Below, piece after piece: positions 1 to 9,203 of a DNA stretch of 64,000 nucleotides. A model generated the notes under the pieces. It searched no databases. It was given only the letters and a program-made list of their open reading frames with translations, and had not been told where the DNA came from. The position numbers and the translations under genes were made by a program. Position 1 is the stretch's first letter. Every line of letters starts with the position of its first letter. Source of the stretch: Mycolicibacterium goodii. GTDB taxonomy: Bacteria > Actinomycetota > Actinomycetes > Mycobacteriales > Mycobacteriaceae. The stretch covers positions 496,001-560,000 of the forward strand of contig NZ_CP092364.2 of the NCBI RefSeq assembly GCF_022370755.2, written 5' to 3'.

Positions 1-741
1 GAGATCGTCGCGGTGATGGTGCCCGACTCGCCCGACGTCACCGAGGTGCTCACCGGCGAGGGCGGCGTGTTCGCCAGCGCCGCACCGGGCACGTTGATCA
101 TCGACTTCTCCAGCATCCGTCCCGACGTCAGCATGGAGTTGGCAAAGCAGGCCGCCGAGCATGATCTGCACCTCATCGACGCGCCCGTCTCCGGCGGTGA
201 GATCGGCGCCAAGAACGCGGCCCTGTCCATCATGATCGGCGGCGCCGCGGACGACGTCAGCCGCGCGATGCCCGTGTTGGAGGCCGTCGGCAAGACCATC
301 GTGCACGTCGGACCCAACGGAGCGGGGCAGACCGTCAAGGCGGCCAACCAGCTGATCGTGGCCGGCAACATCGCGCTGCTGTCCGAGGCGATCGTCTTCC
401 TGGAGGCCTACGGCGTCGACACCGCCGCGGCCGTCAAGGTGCTGGGCGGCGGGCTCGCCGGATCGGCCGTGCTCGACCAGAAGGCGCAGAAGATGCTCGA
501 CCGCTCCTTCGAGCCGGGGTTCCGGATCGAGTTGCACCACAAGGATCTCGGCATCCTCACCAACGCCGCGCGTGAGGCAGGCGTGGTCACGCCGGTGGGC
601 GCGGCCGTCGCGCAACTCATGGCGTCGGCACGCATCAACGGCGACGGCGCACTCGACCACTCGGGCCTGTTCCGCACCATCGCCAAACTCTCCGGGGTCT
701 CGACCGAACCGGGACACCCGAACACCAAGGAGCGGCCATGA
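1..741 (+). CDS. garR: 2-hydroxy-3-oxopropionate (tartronate semialdehyde) reductase, 5' truncated by window edge
   Basis: This protein should reduce tartronate semialdehyde to D-glycerate with NAD(P)H, the step after glyoxylate carboligase. The reading frame is open from base 1, so the Rossmann-fold N terminus lies outside the window. The visible part has the family signature [13 protein letters not shown] and the KAANQ segment carrying the catalytic lysine of beta-hydroxyacid dehydrogenases, followed by the all-helical C-terminal domain. Its stop overlaps the start of gcl by four bases (ATGA), so the two are translationally coupled. Function follows from family and neighbour; 3-hydroxyisobutyrate dehydrogenase is the main alternative, made unlikely by the gcl partner. 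Confidence 0.85.
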   Translation, partial: EIVAVMVPDSPDVTEVLTGEGGVFASAAPGTLIIDFSSIRPDVSMELAKQAAEHDLHLIDAPVSGGEIGAKNAALSIMIGGAADDVSRAMPVLEAVGKTIVHVGPNGAGQTVKAANQLIVAGNIALLSEAIVFLEAYGVDTAAAVKVLGGGLAGSAVLDQKAQKMLDRSFEPGFRIELHHKDLGILTNAAREAGVVTPVGAAVAQLMASARINGDGALDHSGLFRTIAKLSGVSTEPGHPNTKERP

Positions 742-2528
742 CACGCATGCGTGCCGTCGATGCGGCGGTCAAGATCCTCGAACTCGAGGGTGCCACACAG
801 GCATTCGGGCTGCCGGGTGCGGCGATCAACCCGTTCTACTCGGCGATGCGCGCGCACGGCGGGATCCGGCACGTGCTGGCCCGTCACGTCGAGGGTGCGA
901 GCCACATGGCCGAGGGTTACACCAGGGCCAAGGCCGGCAACATCGGTGTCTGCATCGGAACGTCCGGCCCGGCGGGCACCGACATGATCACGGGTCTGTA
1001 TTCGGCGATGGCCGACTCGATCCCGATTCTGGCCATCACCGGGCAGGCACCTACCGCGCGCCTGCACAAGGAGGACTTCCAGGCCGTCGACATCGCCGCG
1101 ATCGCCAAGCCGGTGACCAAGATGGCGATGACGGTGCTGGAACCCGCACAGGTGCCCGGCGCGTTCTCGCAGGCCTTCCACCTCATGCGGTCGGGCAGGC
1201 CCGGTCCGGTTCTGATCGATCTGCCGCTCGATGTCCAACTCGCCGAGATCGACTTCGACCCCGACACCTACCAGTCGCTGCCGGTGTACAAACCGCGCGC
1301 GACCCGGGCCCAGGCCGCCAAGGTGCTCGACATGCTCGCGCAGGCCGAGCGTCCGGTGATCGTCGCGGGCGGTGGCATCGTCAACGCCGGCGCCGAAGAC
1401 GCGCTCGTCGAACTGGCCGAACTGCTCGACGTCCCGGTGATCCCCACGCTCATGGGCTGGGGCACCATCCCCGACGATCACCGCCTGGCCGCCGGGATGG
1501 CCGGTCTGCAGACCGCGCACCGCTACGGCAACGCCACCATGCTGGCGTCGGACTTCGTGCTCGGAATCGGCAACCGCTGGGCGAACCGGCACACCGGCGG
1601 GCTCGAAACATACCGGCGCGGAAGAAAATTCGTCCACATCGACATCGAACCCACGCAGATCGGCCGGGTCTTCGCCCCGGACTATTCCGTGGTGTCCGAT
1701 GCGCTGGCGGCTCTCGAGCAGATGCTCGAGGTGGCCCGTGAACGGCGCGATTCGCTGCCCGACCGCAGCGCGTGGGTGGAGGAGTGCCTGCACCGCAAGC
1801 GCACCATGCACCGCAAGACACACTTCGACGACATCCCGATCAAACCGCAGCGCGTCTACCAGGAGATGAACTCCGCGTTCGATCGCGACGTGCGCTATGT
1901 CAGCACGATCGGCCTGTCGCAGATCGCCGGTGGCCAGTTCCTGCAGGTGTTCCGGCGGCGCGGGTGGATCAACTGCGGCCAGGCCGGTCCGTTGGGGTGG
2001 ACGCTGCCCGCGGCGCTGGGGGTGGTCGCGGCCGATCCGTCGGCCACCGTGGTGGGCCTGTCGGGCGACTACGACTTCCAGTTCCTCATCGAGGAACTCG
2101 CGGTGGGCGCACAGTTCAACCTGCCGTACATCCATGTGGTGGTGAACAACTCGTACCTCGGTTTGATCCGTCAGGCCCAACGGCAGTTCGACATGGACTA
2201 CCACGTGTCGCTGGCCTTCGACAACATCAACGCCCAGGAACACGAAGGATCCGATTCCATGCCCAAGGGCTACGGCGTCGACCATGTGCGGGTCGCCGAA
2301 GGTCTGGGCTGCAAGGCGATCCGAGTCACCGAACCCGATCAGATCGGTCCGGGACTGCGCCGGGCGCAGGAGCTCATGCGCGAACACAAGGTGCCCGTCG
2401 TCGTCGAGGTCATCCTCGAGCGCGTCACCAACATCGCCATGGGGACCGAACTCGACAACGTCACCGAGTTCGAACCGCTCGCCGTCGACCTCGACGACGC
2501 CCCGGCCGCGCTGGCGCTGTTCGACTGA
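738..2528 (+). CDS. gcl: Glyoxylate carboligase (tartronate-semialdehyde synthase)
   Basis: A thiamine diphosphate enzyme that condenses two glyoxylates to tartronate semialdehyde and CO2, letting cells grow on glyoxylate, allantoin or glycolate. It has 596 residues, usual for Gcl. The N-terminal pyrimidine-binding domain reads [13 protein letters not shown], with Val51 in the place where other ThDP enzymes carry the catalytic glutamate; this Glu-to-Val change is known from E. coli Gcl and separates it from acetolactate synthase. The ThDP/metal segment [14 protein letters not shown] is near residue 440. It is coupled to the upstream reductase and is followed by an IclR regulator gene, so the three form a glyoxylate-use cluster. 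Confidence 0.93.
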   Translation: MTRMRAVDAAVKILELEGATQAFGLPGAAINPFYSAMRAHGGIRHVLARHVEGASHMAEGYTRAKAGNIGVCIGTSGPAGTDMITGLYSAMADSIPILAITGQAPTARLHKEDFQAVDIAAIAKPVTKMAMTVLEPAQVPGAFSQAFHLMRSGRPGPVLIDLPLDVQLAEIDFDPDTYQSLPVYKPRATRAQAAKVLDMLAQAERPVIVAGGGIVNAGAEDALVELAELLDVPVIPTLMGWGTIPDDHRLAAGMAGLQTAHRYGNATMLASDFVLGIGNRWANRHTGGLETYRRGRKFVHIDIEPTQIGRVFAPDYSVVSDALAALEQMLEVARERRDSLPDRSAWVEECLHRKRTMHRKTHFDDIPIKPQRVYQEMNSAFDRDVRYVSTIGLSQIAGGQFLQVFRRRGWINCGQAGPLGWTLPAALGVVAADPSATVVGLSGDYDFQFLIEELAVGAQFNLPYIHVVVNNSYLGLIRQAQRQFDMDYHVSLAFDNINAQEHEGSDSMPKGYGVDHVRVAEGLGCKAIRVTEPDQIGPGLRRAQELMREHKVPVVVEVILERVTNIAMGTELDNVTEFEPLAVDLDDAPAALALFD

Positions 2529-2581
2529 TGCGGCCGGGCCGCCTGCGTCGAGGGCGGCCGGTTCTCCCAGCAAAGATGGAA

Positions 2582-2608
2582 CCACTATTCCGGGTTGTGG
2601 AATAGTGG
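2582..2608. promoter_or_regulatory. Inverted repeat, candidate IclR operator
   Basis: CCACTATTCC and GGAATAGTGG form perfect 10-base arms around a 7-base spacer, between gcl and the iclR-type gene. The overlapping string TGGAACCACTATTCCG resembles the TGGAA-TTCCA half sites of IclR operators. The likely ligand protein is the downstream regulator; this is inference from position. Confidence 0.5.
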
Positions 2609-2635
2609 CCGGGAGCGAACCTGGGAGAGTGACGT

Positions 2636-3403
2636 ATGGGGAAACCGCCGACCACGGGCGGGGTGCAGTCGATCGAACGAGGCTTCGAACTTCTGGAGAT
2701 CATGGCCTCGGTGAGCAGCCCGATCGGGGTCAGTGAACTCTCCGAACGCGCCGGGCTGCCGGTCCCCACCATCCACCGGCTGATCCGGACCCTGTTGAAC
2801 AACGGATACGTGCGGCAACTCCCCAGCAGGCGGTATGCACTGGGACCGCGCCTGATCCGGCTGGGGGAGAGCGCGACGCAACAGTTCGGGCACTCGTCGC
2901 GGGCGCACCTGGCCGAACTGGTCGAGGCGATCGGAGAGACCGCCAACATGGCGGTGCTCGACGTCAACATGGCCGTCTACGTCGCGCAGGTGCCGTCGGC
3001 GCACACCATGCGGATGTTCACCGAGGTGGGGCGTCGCGTGCACCTGCACTGCACCGGTGTCGGCAAGGCCCTGCTGATGCAGATGCGCGACAACGACGTC
3101 CGCGACCTGCTCACGAGAACCGGAATGCCCGCCTACACCGAGGCCACCTTCACCGACGTCGACGCCATGATCGCCGAGCTGGAGCGCAGCCGCGAGCGCG
3201 GGTACGCCGCCGACGAGGCCGAACAGGAGATCGGGGTGCGCTGCTTCGCCGTCCCGGTGCCCAACGCCCCCACCCTCACCGCGATCTCGGTGTCCGGCCC
3301 GGACGGGCGCGTCACCGTCGATGCCGCCACCGAGGTGGTCCCGATCCTGCAACGGGTCGCCCGCGAGCTCAGCGCGGAGTTCGAGCGCGATCCGATCCGC
3401 TGA
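2636..3403 (+). CDS. IclR-family transcriptional regulator
   Basis: A 255-residue DNA-binding regulator of the IclR family. An N-terminal winged helix (about residues 8-70, with LSERAGLPVPTIHRLIRTL as the recognition region) precedes a C-terminal effector-binding domain (about 80-250) of the AllR/IclR type. It starts at ATG 2636, preceded by a GGGAGAG ribosome site. It lies 107 bases after gcl in the same direction, and an inverted repeat sits in that gap. The expected role is effector-controlled regulation of gcl and the reductase by glyoxylate or a related acid; the effector cannot be read from sequence. Confidence 0.88.
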   Translation: MGKPPTTGGVQSIERGFELLEIMASVSSPIGVSELSERAGLPVPTIHRLIRTLLNNGYVRQLPSRRYALGPRLIRLGESATQQFGHSSRAHLAELVEAIGETANMAVLDVNMAVYVAQVPSAHTMRMFTEVGRRVHLHCTGVGKALLMQMRDNDVRDLLTRTGMPAYTEATFTDVDAMIAELERSRERGYAADEAEQEIGVRCFAVPVPNAPTLTAISVSGPDGRVTVDAATEVVPILQRVARELSAEFERDPIR

Positions 3404-3409
3404 CCCCGC

Positions 3410-4306
3410 TCAGCCCGAGTAGCGCGGCACGACCATGACGGGCACGGGGGAGCTCCGCAGGATCCGGGCCGCCGCCGAGCCGAGGAACAACTGCGCGGAC
3501 TGCGCCGCGGCCCCCGACCCCAGCAGCAGCATGTCGCCGTCCGCCCAGGGCACGCTCTGCACCGCGGAGTTCCAGTCCGCACCGGTGCCCACCACCACGT
3601 CGACATCGGTGAGCGCGACGTCGGCCCGGACGTCCGCGCGCACGGTGTCGAGCAGACGCACGATGTCGTCGTGCGTGCGTCGCGACCACTGCTGCACCAC
3701 GAGATCCTCGGCGGCCGATTCGATCCGGCCCGAGAACGCCGCCACGTTGCGCACCGTGAACGACACGATGCGCAACAACGTCGACCAGTCCTTGGCCAGT
3801 TGCGCCGCGGCGGGAATGAGCCCGTTGACGTCGGCCTCACCGCCGTACGCCGCGGTGAGCCTGCGGATCTTGCCGGACGCCTGCGCGTAACCGCGTGGCG
3901 CGATCGCGACCGGAACCTGCGCGGTGTGGACCAGTCGTTCGGTGACGCTGCCCAGCGCGACCCGGCCCAACAGACCCGACGACGACGATCCGACCACCAC
4001 GATCTGCGCTCGGTGCGAAGCCGCGAGCTCCATCAAACCCTTTGGGACCGAGGCGGCTTCGTGGACCAATGTCGTTGAGTCGACGGCGCCCGGCAACGAG
4101 GCCGCCGCCGAATCCAGCGCGTGCGCGGCCTGGCGGCCGACATAATCGAGGTACTCCTTCTCGACGGGATCGCCGCGAGGTGGCCACGGCCGTTCGATCA
4201 CCGCGGCGGCGACCACGTTGTCGCCCGTCGTCCGCGCGATCTGGGCGGCCAGGCACAACGGCGCACGGGCCTGCCCGCTGGCGCTGAACCCGGCCAGGAT
4301 GGTCAC
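3410..4306 (-). CDS. Tandem universal stress protein
   Basis: A 298-residue protein with two UspA domains. The first (about 1-140) ends with VVVGSSSSGLLGRVALGSV, close to the G-2x-G-9x-G(S/T) ATP-binding motif. The second (about 150-298) ends with a GSGAAAQSAQLFLGS segment that is a weaker version of it. I chose GTG 4306 because it overlaps the stop of the upstream permease by four bases (GTGA) and starts at the first beta strand; longer frames run antisense through the permease without domain support. Mycobacterial tandem Usp proteins bind ATP or cAMP and act in stress adaptation; a link to the permease is suggested by the coupling. Confidence 0.85.
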   Translation of the reverse strand: MTILAGFSASGQARAPLCLAAQIARTTGDNVVAAAVIERPWPPRGDPVEKEYLDYVGRQAAHALDSAAASLPGAVDSTTLVHEAASVPKGLMELAASHRAQIVVVGSSSSGLLGRVALGSVTERLVHTAQVPVAIAPRGYAQASGKIRRLTAAYGGEADVNGLIPAAAQLAKDWSTLLRIVSFTVRNVAAFSGRIESAAEDLVVQQWSRRTHDDIVRLLDTVRADVRADVALTDVDVVVGTGADWNSAVQSVPWADGDMLLLGSGAAAQSAQLFLGSAAARILRSSPVPVMVVPRYSG

Positions 4307-6126
4307 GACGTGGGTTCCGTTGCGCGGACCCGCGACACGACGTGGGTCACCGGCACGTGATGTTCGGCCCTGGCCCGATCGACGACGTCGAACCGTTGCC
4401 ACACCGACTCTTCCGGCGGCAGCGTCGAGATCACGATCTGATCCGGCCGGAACGTCTCCACGGCCTTGGCCAGCGCCCGCAGTGGCCGGTATTCCCCGAG
4501 CGTGCCGGTGGCCTCGAAGTCCTCCGAGCGCAGCGTCGCCAGGGTGTTGTCCAGCCGTTCCTGTGCCGCTCGCTGGGTGGCCTCCGAGATGTCAAGCGGG
4601 CCATGCGTGCTGGCGACACCGGTGTCGATCGGGCTGGCCGGGACGACGACGTGGTAGCGCGTGTCGCGGTCGGCGCCGATCCGGCGGAGTTCGTCGAGCA
4701 GTTCGGCCGATTCCACGGTCTGATTGGCGAGCACCAGCACACGGTGCGGGTGCGTCGTCGTCGGCGCGACGTCGGGCGTCTCGGGACGCCGGCGCAGGAA
4801 CGTCCGGTTGAGCAGGAACAGCACGATCACCACGGCCCAGGACGCCAGGCTCAGGATCAGCTGCGAACGCACGTCCTCCTGCAGGTACATCTGGACGAGG
4901 ATCGCGACGATCGCGGCCGCGGTGAGGATCGACAGCACCGGGAACAACCACATCTTGACCTTGAGCGCGTCGTCGGAGGTCCGGTAGCGCAGCACGATCT
5001 GCGAGATCGCGATCAGCAGGTACACGAACAGGATGATCGCGCCGCTGGAGTTCAGCAGGAACTGGAAGATCGTGTTGGGCGAGAAGGCCGCGGCGATCAC
5101 GCAGAGGAAGCCGATCACCGACGACGTCAAGATCGCCGCAGCGGGTACGCCGCGCCGGGTCACCGACACCAACTGTGGCGGCGCCTCACGCCGCGCGGCG
5201 AGCACGAAGAGCATGCGCGACGCGGTGTACATGCCGGAGTTCAGGCAGCTCAGCACCGCGGTGAGCACGACGGCGTTCATGATGTGGTCGGCGTAGGGGA
5301 TCCCCATTTCGGTGAATGCGGCGACGAACGGAGATGCCGCGGTCTGCTCGTTGTTCCACGGCAGGATGGTCACGAGCAGGAACGCCGAGCCGACGAAGAA
5401 CAGCGCGATGCGCAGGATCACCGAGTTCGCAGCCTTGGCCACGGCCCGCTCCGGATCCGAGGACTCCGCGGCCGCGATGGTCGCGATCTCCGCGCCCACC
5501 ATGGAGAAGATCACGGTCACCACGCCGACCGTGATCGCCATCGGCCCGAGTGGGAAGAACCCACCGTGCGCGGTGAGGTTGGAGAAGTCCATGTCCTTGT
5601 TAGGCCACACGCCCAGGACGTAGAACGCGCCGAGCCCGATGAAGGCCAGGATGGCGGCGACCTTCACGCCGGCGAACCAGTACTCGAACTCCCCGAACGA
5701 CGACACCGAGAAGAGGTTGGTGCCGGTCATCGCGATCAGCAGGATCAGCGCGGTCAGCCACAGCGGCACGTCGATCCAGAACTGGATGATCTTGGCACCG
5801 GCGATCGCCTCGAAGCCGACGACGATCACCCAGAAGTACCAGTACAGCCAACCGACCGAGAAACCCGCCCAGTTGCCCAGCGCGTTGCGGGCGTAGTCCG
5901 CAAACGACCCGGTGGACGGATTGGCCACCGCCATCTCGGCCAGCATCCGCATCACCATGATGATCAGTACCCCGGCCAGGGCATACGTGATGAACGTGCC
6001 CGGCCCGGTGTCGCCGATCACCACGCCCGAGCCGACGAACAGCCCGGCCCCGATGACGCCGCCGATCGCGATCATCCGCAGTTGGCGCTGGCTGAGCGCC
6101 CGCTTCAAAGTCGGTGCTGCACCCAT
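4303..6126 (-). CDS. APC-family amino acid permease with C-terminal Usp-like domain
   Basis: A 607-residue transporter. About residues 15-450 form a 12-helix amino acid/polyamine/organocation permease of the GABA/proline/aromatic subfamily, with the conserved first-helix motif GGVIGAGLFVGSG and GSFADYAR after helix 2. A soluble tail of about 150 residues follows (from HPHRVLVLANQTVESAELL), with alternating strands and helices like a universal stress protein fold. The substrate is not readable; GABA, proline or histidine are possible. It is the first gene of a coupled pair with the tandem Usp gene, so a nucleotide-sensing control of uptake is possible but inferred. Confidence 0.85.
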   Translation of the reverse strand: MGAAPTLKRALSQRQLRMIAIGGVIGAGLFVGSGVVIGDTGPGTFITYALAGVLIIMVMRMLAEMAVANPSTGSFADYARNALGNWAGFSVGWLYWYFWVIVVGFEAIAGAKIIQFWIDVPLWLTALILLIAMTGTNLFSVSSFGEFEYWFAGVKVAAILAFIGLGAFYVLGVWPNKDMDFSNLTAHGGFFPLGPMAITVGVVTVIFSMVGAEIATIAAAESSDPERAVAKAANSVILRIALFFVGSAFLLVTILPWNNEQTAASPFVAAFTEMGIPYADHIMNAVVLTAVLSCLNSGMYTASRMLFVLAARREAPPQLVSVTRRGVPAAAILTSSVIGFLCVIAAAFSPNTIFQFLLNSSGAIILFVYLLIAISQIVLRYRTSDDALKVKMWLFPVLSILTAAAIVAILVQMYLQEDVRSQLILSLASWAVVIVLFLLNRTFLRRRPETPDVAPTTTHPHRVLVLANQTVESAELLDELRRIGADRDTRYHVVVPASPIDTGVASTHGPLDISEATQRAAQERLDNTLATLRSEDFEATGTLGEYRPLRALAKAVETFRPDQIVISTLPPEESVWQRFDVVDRARAEHHVPVTHVVSRVRATEPTS

Positions 6127-6285
6127 TTCGGCTCCACCCGTTCTCCGCGACCCGTGCTGCTGACGCTATGCCTGGCAAGCACGGATATACCCGGAATCGA
6201 CCGCTATAACGGGACTTATTTCTGCCGAGGCCGGGCGGGGATTTCTCAGCGCCGACCGGTTGCGGCGGCGACGCCCCGGTGGGCC

Positions 6286-6885
6286 TCAACCCCGCAGGTC
6301 GACCACGCCACGCGCGGGTGTGAGCGCGTGCGTCATCGCGACGTCATGCGGTTCTGCGGGCAGTTCGTCGAGCAGTTCGTCGTCGCGCACCACCGCCACC
6401 AGGCGAACGGAGGGCGCCGCGAGGCCCAGCGTCCGGTCGTAGAAACCCGCCCCGCGCCCCAGGCGCGCACCGGACCGGTCGACCGCCAGCGCGGGCACGA
6501 GGATCACGTCGGCGTCACCGACGGCGTCGGGCGGAAGCCACGGCGGCGGCGGTTCCCGCAAGCCGAACTCGGCGCGCACCAGTGTGCCCGGCCGGTATCT
6601 GCCCCACTGCAGTGGCCGGGGGCTGCCGTCGGCGTCGTTGCGGGCAACCGGCAGCAACACCGTCGCGCCGAGGTCCAGCAAGGTGTCGAGCAGCCCGATC
6701 GAGCCCGGTTCGGACCCGACCGGCACATACGCGCACACCGTCTGACCCGCGACCACGAGCCCGCTCAGCCAATCGCACAGGGCCTTCGCTTCGGCGTCGT
6801 GCACGTCCCTCGGCAGGCTGCGGCGGTTTTGCAGGAGCGCGGCACGTAACTGGGGCTTCGACGTCGGGGACACGGGCTCCACCAT
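6286..6885 (-). CDS. 5-formyltetrahydrofolate cyclo-ligase
   Basis: This enzyme converts 5-formyl-THF to 5,10-methenyl-THF using ATP, returning stored folate to the one-carbon pool. The 199-residue protein carries the family signature in the form GRGAGFYDRTL near residue 145 and the VPVGSEPGS segment of the folate site. ATG 6885 was chosen because the homologous region (KPQLRAALLQNRRSL) begins 11 residues later; an extension further upstream would run antisense through galU. Its start codon is only 27 bases from that of the divergent galU, the arrangement also known for Rv0992c/Rv0993. Confidence 0.88.
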   Translation of the reverse strand: MVEPVSPTSKPQLRAALLQNRRSLPRDVHDAEAKALCDWLSGLVVAGQTVCAYVPVGSEPGSIGLLDTLLDLGATVLLPVARNDADGSPRPLQWGRYRPGTLVRAEFGLREPPPPWLPPDAVGDADVILVPALAVDRSGARLGRGAGFYDRTLGLAAPSVRLVAVVRDDELLDELPAEPHDVAMTHALTPARGVVDLRG

Positions 6886-6899
6886 TTCAAATTGGGCGT

Positions 6900-6912
6900 T
6901 AATGTGTGAACG
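6900..6912 (+). promoter_or_regulatory. galU -10 element, leaderless spacing
   Basis: TAATGT (6900-6905) fits the mycobacterial TANNNT -10 and lies seven bases before ATG 6913. No ribosome site is present, so galU is probably translated from a leaderless mRNA. The element sits in the 27-base gap to the divergent folate gene. Confidence 0.5.
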
Positions 6913-7836
6913 ATGAGCACGCCTTCGAAAGCCCCTACGGTGTCGATTCCTCATACCGCAGTCGTTCCGGCGGCCGGTCTGGGAACTCGTTTCCTGCCGG
7001 CGACCAAGACTGTGCCCAAAGAACTGCTGCCGGTCGTCGACACGCCCGGTATCGAACTCGTCGCCGCAGAGGCCGCCGAGGCCGGCGCCGAGCGACTGGT
7101 CATCGTCACGTCCGAGGGCAAGGACGGTGTGGTCGCGCACTTCGTCCACGACCTGGTGCTCGAGGGCACACTGGAGGCCCGCGGCAAGAAGACCATGCTC
7201 GAGAAGGTCCGGCGCGCACCGGCTCTGATCAAGGTCGAGTCGGTGGTGCAGGCCGAGCCGCTGGGCCTCGGCCACGCCGTGAGTTGCGTCGAGCCCGTCC
7301 TCGCCTCCGACGAGGACGCGATCTCCGTGCTGCTGCCCGACGACCTGGTGTTGCCCACCGGCGTGCTGGAGACCATGTCGAAGGTTCGGGCCAAGCGCGG
7401 GGGATCGGTGTTGTGCGCGATCGAGGTACCCGGCGACAAGATCAGCGCCTACGGCGTCTTCGACGTCGAACCCGTGCCGGACGCCGCCAACCCGAACGTC
7501 ATGAGGGTCAAGGGCATGGTGGAGAAGCCCAAGCCCGAGGATGCGCCGTCGCATTTCGCCGCGGCCGGACGCTACGTGCTGGACCGCGCGATCTTCGACG
7601 CGTTGCGTCGTGTGCCGCGTGGTGCAGGCGGGGAGATCCAGCTCACCGATGCCATCGCGTTGCTGATCGAAGAGGACCACCCGGTGCATGTGGTGGTGCA
7701 CCGCGGCGCTCGACACGACCTGGGAAATCCCGGCGGCTACCTGAAGGCTGCGGTTGACTTTGCGTTGGAACGCGACGACTACGGCCCAGAACTGCGGCAG
7801 TGGTTGGTTGAGCGACTGGGCTTGGCAGAGAAGTGA
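6913..7836 (+). CDS. galU: UTP-glucose-1-phosphate uridylyltransferase
   Basis: Makes UDP-glucose from UTP and glucose 1-phosphate, feeding trehalose, glycogen and cell-wall sugar synthesis. The 307-residue sequence contains the nucleotide-binding loop AAGLGTRFLPATKTVPKELL (about residues 14-33), the sugar-phosphate region VLLPDDLVL and the C-terminal GNPGGYLKA motif typical of bacterial GalU. The length is normal for the family. It begins a run with the MoeA-like gene, rimJ and a membrane protein gene, an order conserved in Corynebacteriales. Start ATG 6913 has a TANNNT -10 element seven bases upstream and no Shine-Dalgarno sequence. Confidence 0.94.
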   Translation: MSTPSKAPTVSIPHTAVVPAAGLGTRFLPATKTVPKELLPVVDTPGIELVAAEAAEAGAERLVIVTSEGKDGVVAHFVHDLVLEGTLEARGKKTMLEKVRRAPALIKVESVVQAEPLGLGHAVSCVEPVLASDEDAISVLLPDDLVLPTGVLETMSKVRAKRGGSVLCAIEVPGDKISAYGVFDVEPVPDAANPNVMRVKGMVEKPKPEDAPSHFAAAGRYVLDRAIFDALRRVPRGAGGEIQLTDAIALLIEEDHPVHVVVHRGARHDLGNPGGYLKAAVDFALERDDYGPELRQWLVERLGLAEK

Positions 7837-7892
7837 GCTAACTGCATAGCTGCGCGCCGAGCTCGGCAGACGGACGGGTAGAAAGGCGTGTT

Positions 7893-9140
7893 GTGCGTTC
7901 GGTGGAGGAGCAGCAGGCCCGTGTGGCGGCCGCCGCGGTGGCACCCCGACCGGTGCGGGTGGCCATAGCCGAATCGCAAGGGCTGATGTGTGCCGAGGAG
8001 GTCGTCACCGAGCGGCCCATGCCGGGATTCGATCAGGCCGCCATCGACGGCTATGCCGTGCGCAGCGTCGATGTGCTGGGTGTCGGATCCGACTCGGAGG
8101 ACGGCGGCGAGGTCAGCCTGCCGGTGATGGGTGTCATCGAGGCGGGGGCTCGCACGCCCAGCCGGCTGCAGCCGCGGCAGGCCGCGCGGGTTCAGACCGG
8201 GGCGCCGATGCCGACGCTGGCCGACGCGGTGCTGCCGCTGCGGTGGACCGACGGCGGCGAGAATCGTGTGCGCGTGCTGCGCGGCGTGCGTTCGGGCGCC
8301 TATGTGCGACGCACGGGCGACGACGTTCAGCCCGGTGATGTCGCGGTGCGGGCAGGCACGATCATCGGCCCGGCCCAGGTGGGCCTGCTCGCGGCCGTGG
8401 GGCGTGACAAGGTGCTGGTGCATCCGCGGCCGCGGCTGTCGGTGATGTGCGTGGGCGGGGAACTGGTCGACGTGTCACGAACCCCGGGCACCGGGCAGGT
8501 GTACGACGTCAACTCCTATGCGCTGGCCGCGGCCGGACGTGACGCCGGTGCCGAGGTGAACCGCGTCGGCATCATCTCCACCGATCCGCGGGAGCTGCGC
8601 GAAACCGTTGAGGGACAGGTCAACCGCAACGAGATCGTGGTGATCGCCGGTGCGGTCGGCGGGGCCGCGGCGGAATCGGTGCGCGCGGTGCTGTCCGAAC
8701 TCGGCGACATGGAGGTCGCGCGCATCGCGATGCATCCCGGGTCGGTGCAGGGGTTCGGGCAACTGGGCCGCGACCGCGTCCCGGTGTTCCTGCTGCCGGC
8801 GAACCCGGTCAGCGCCCTCGTGGTGTTCGAGATCATGGTGCGCCCGCTGATCCGGTTGTCGCTGGGCAAGCGTCAGCCGATGCGGCGCATCGTGCAGGCC
8901 CGCACCCTTTCGCCCATCACGTCGATGCCGGGCCGCAAGGGATATCTGCGCGGACAACTCATGCGTGACCAGGACACCGGCGAATACCTCGTGCAGGCAC
9001 TCGGCGGTGCGCCCGGCGCGTCCACCCATCTGCTCGCCACGCTCGCCGAGGCCAACTGTTTGGTGATCGTGCCCGCTGACGTGGAAGAGGTGCGCACCGG
9101 GGAGACGGTTGACGTCGCGTTCCTGGCGCAGCGTGGCTGA
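7893..9140 (+). CDS. glp: MoeA/gephyrin-like protein, probable Glp divisome component
   Basis: A 415-residue member of the molybdopterin molybdenumtransferase (MoeA) family. It has the N-terminal MPGFDQAAIDGYAVR segment, the central MoaB/Mog-like fold (CVGGELVD, GQVYDVNSY) and the C-terminal barrel. The GGxSxGxxD active-site loop of catalytic MoeA proteins reads AGAVGGAAAESV here, so catalysis is doubtful. In Corynebacterium glutamicum a MoeA-like protein, Glp, encoded next to galU, rimJ and a membrane receptor gene (GlpR), binds SepF and acts in division. The same gene order here supports that role over molybdenum insertion. Start GTG 7893 follows a GAAAGG ribosome site. The catalytic moeA1 name used in M. 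tuberculosis is the alternative. Confidence 0.8.
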   Translation: MRSVEEQQARVAAAAVAPRPVRVAIAESQGLMCAEEVVTERPMPGFDQAAIDGYAVRSVDVLGVGSDSEDGGEVSLPVMGVIEAGARTPSRLQPRQAARVQTGAPMPTLADAVLPLRWTDGGENRVRVLRGVRSGAYVRRTGDDVQPGDVAVRAGTIIGPAQVGLLAAVGRDKVLVHPRPRLSVMCVGGELVDVSRTPGTGQVYDVNSYALAAAGRDAGAEVNRVGIISTDPRELRETVEGQVNRNEIVVIAGAVGGAAAESVRAVLSELGDMEVARIAMHPGSVQGFGQLGRDRVPVFLLPANPVSALVVFEIMVRPLIRLSLGKRQPMRRIVQARTLSPITSMPGRKGYLRGQLMRDQDTGEYLVQALGGAPGASTHLLATLAEANCLVIVPADVEEVRTGETVDVAFLAQRG

Positions 9141-9196
9141 TGAGCGCTTGCGCGAAGAAACGAAGACACTGATGAGCGCTTGCGCGAAGAAACGAA
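9137..9196 (+). repeat. Tandem 28-base repeat at moeA-like/rimJ junction
   Basis: Two identical 28-base copies (9137-9164 and 9169-9196, period 32) begin CTGATGAGCGCTTGCG and end CGAAGAAACGAA. The first overlaps the stop codon of the MoeA-like gene, and the second ends just before the rimJ start. This resembles MIRU-style insertions that bridge stop and start codons of operon genes in mycobacteria, but I cannot confirm the family. Confidence 0.85.
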
Positions 9197-9203
9197 CATA
9201 ACG

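Noticed and set aside
408..2585. A 725-codon open frame antisense to gcl
   Set aside because: Its composition (His/Arg/Asp/Val-rich, no domain) is the usual mirror of a GC-rich gene; gcl on the other strand has full domain support.
4342..6849. An 835-codon open frame on the plus strand over the permease
   Set aside because: Low-complexity Arg/Asp/His/Gly sequence opposite a clear APC transporter; no start signal.
6885..6912. Leaderless promoter for the folate cyclo-ligase in the 27-base gap
   Set aside because: No TANNNT at proper distance on the minus strand; its promoter may lie inside galU, so I marked only the galU element.
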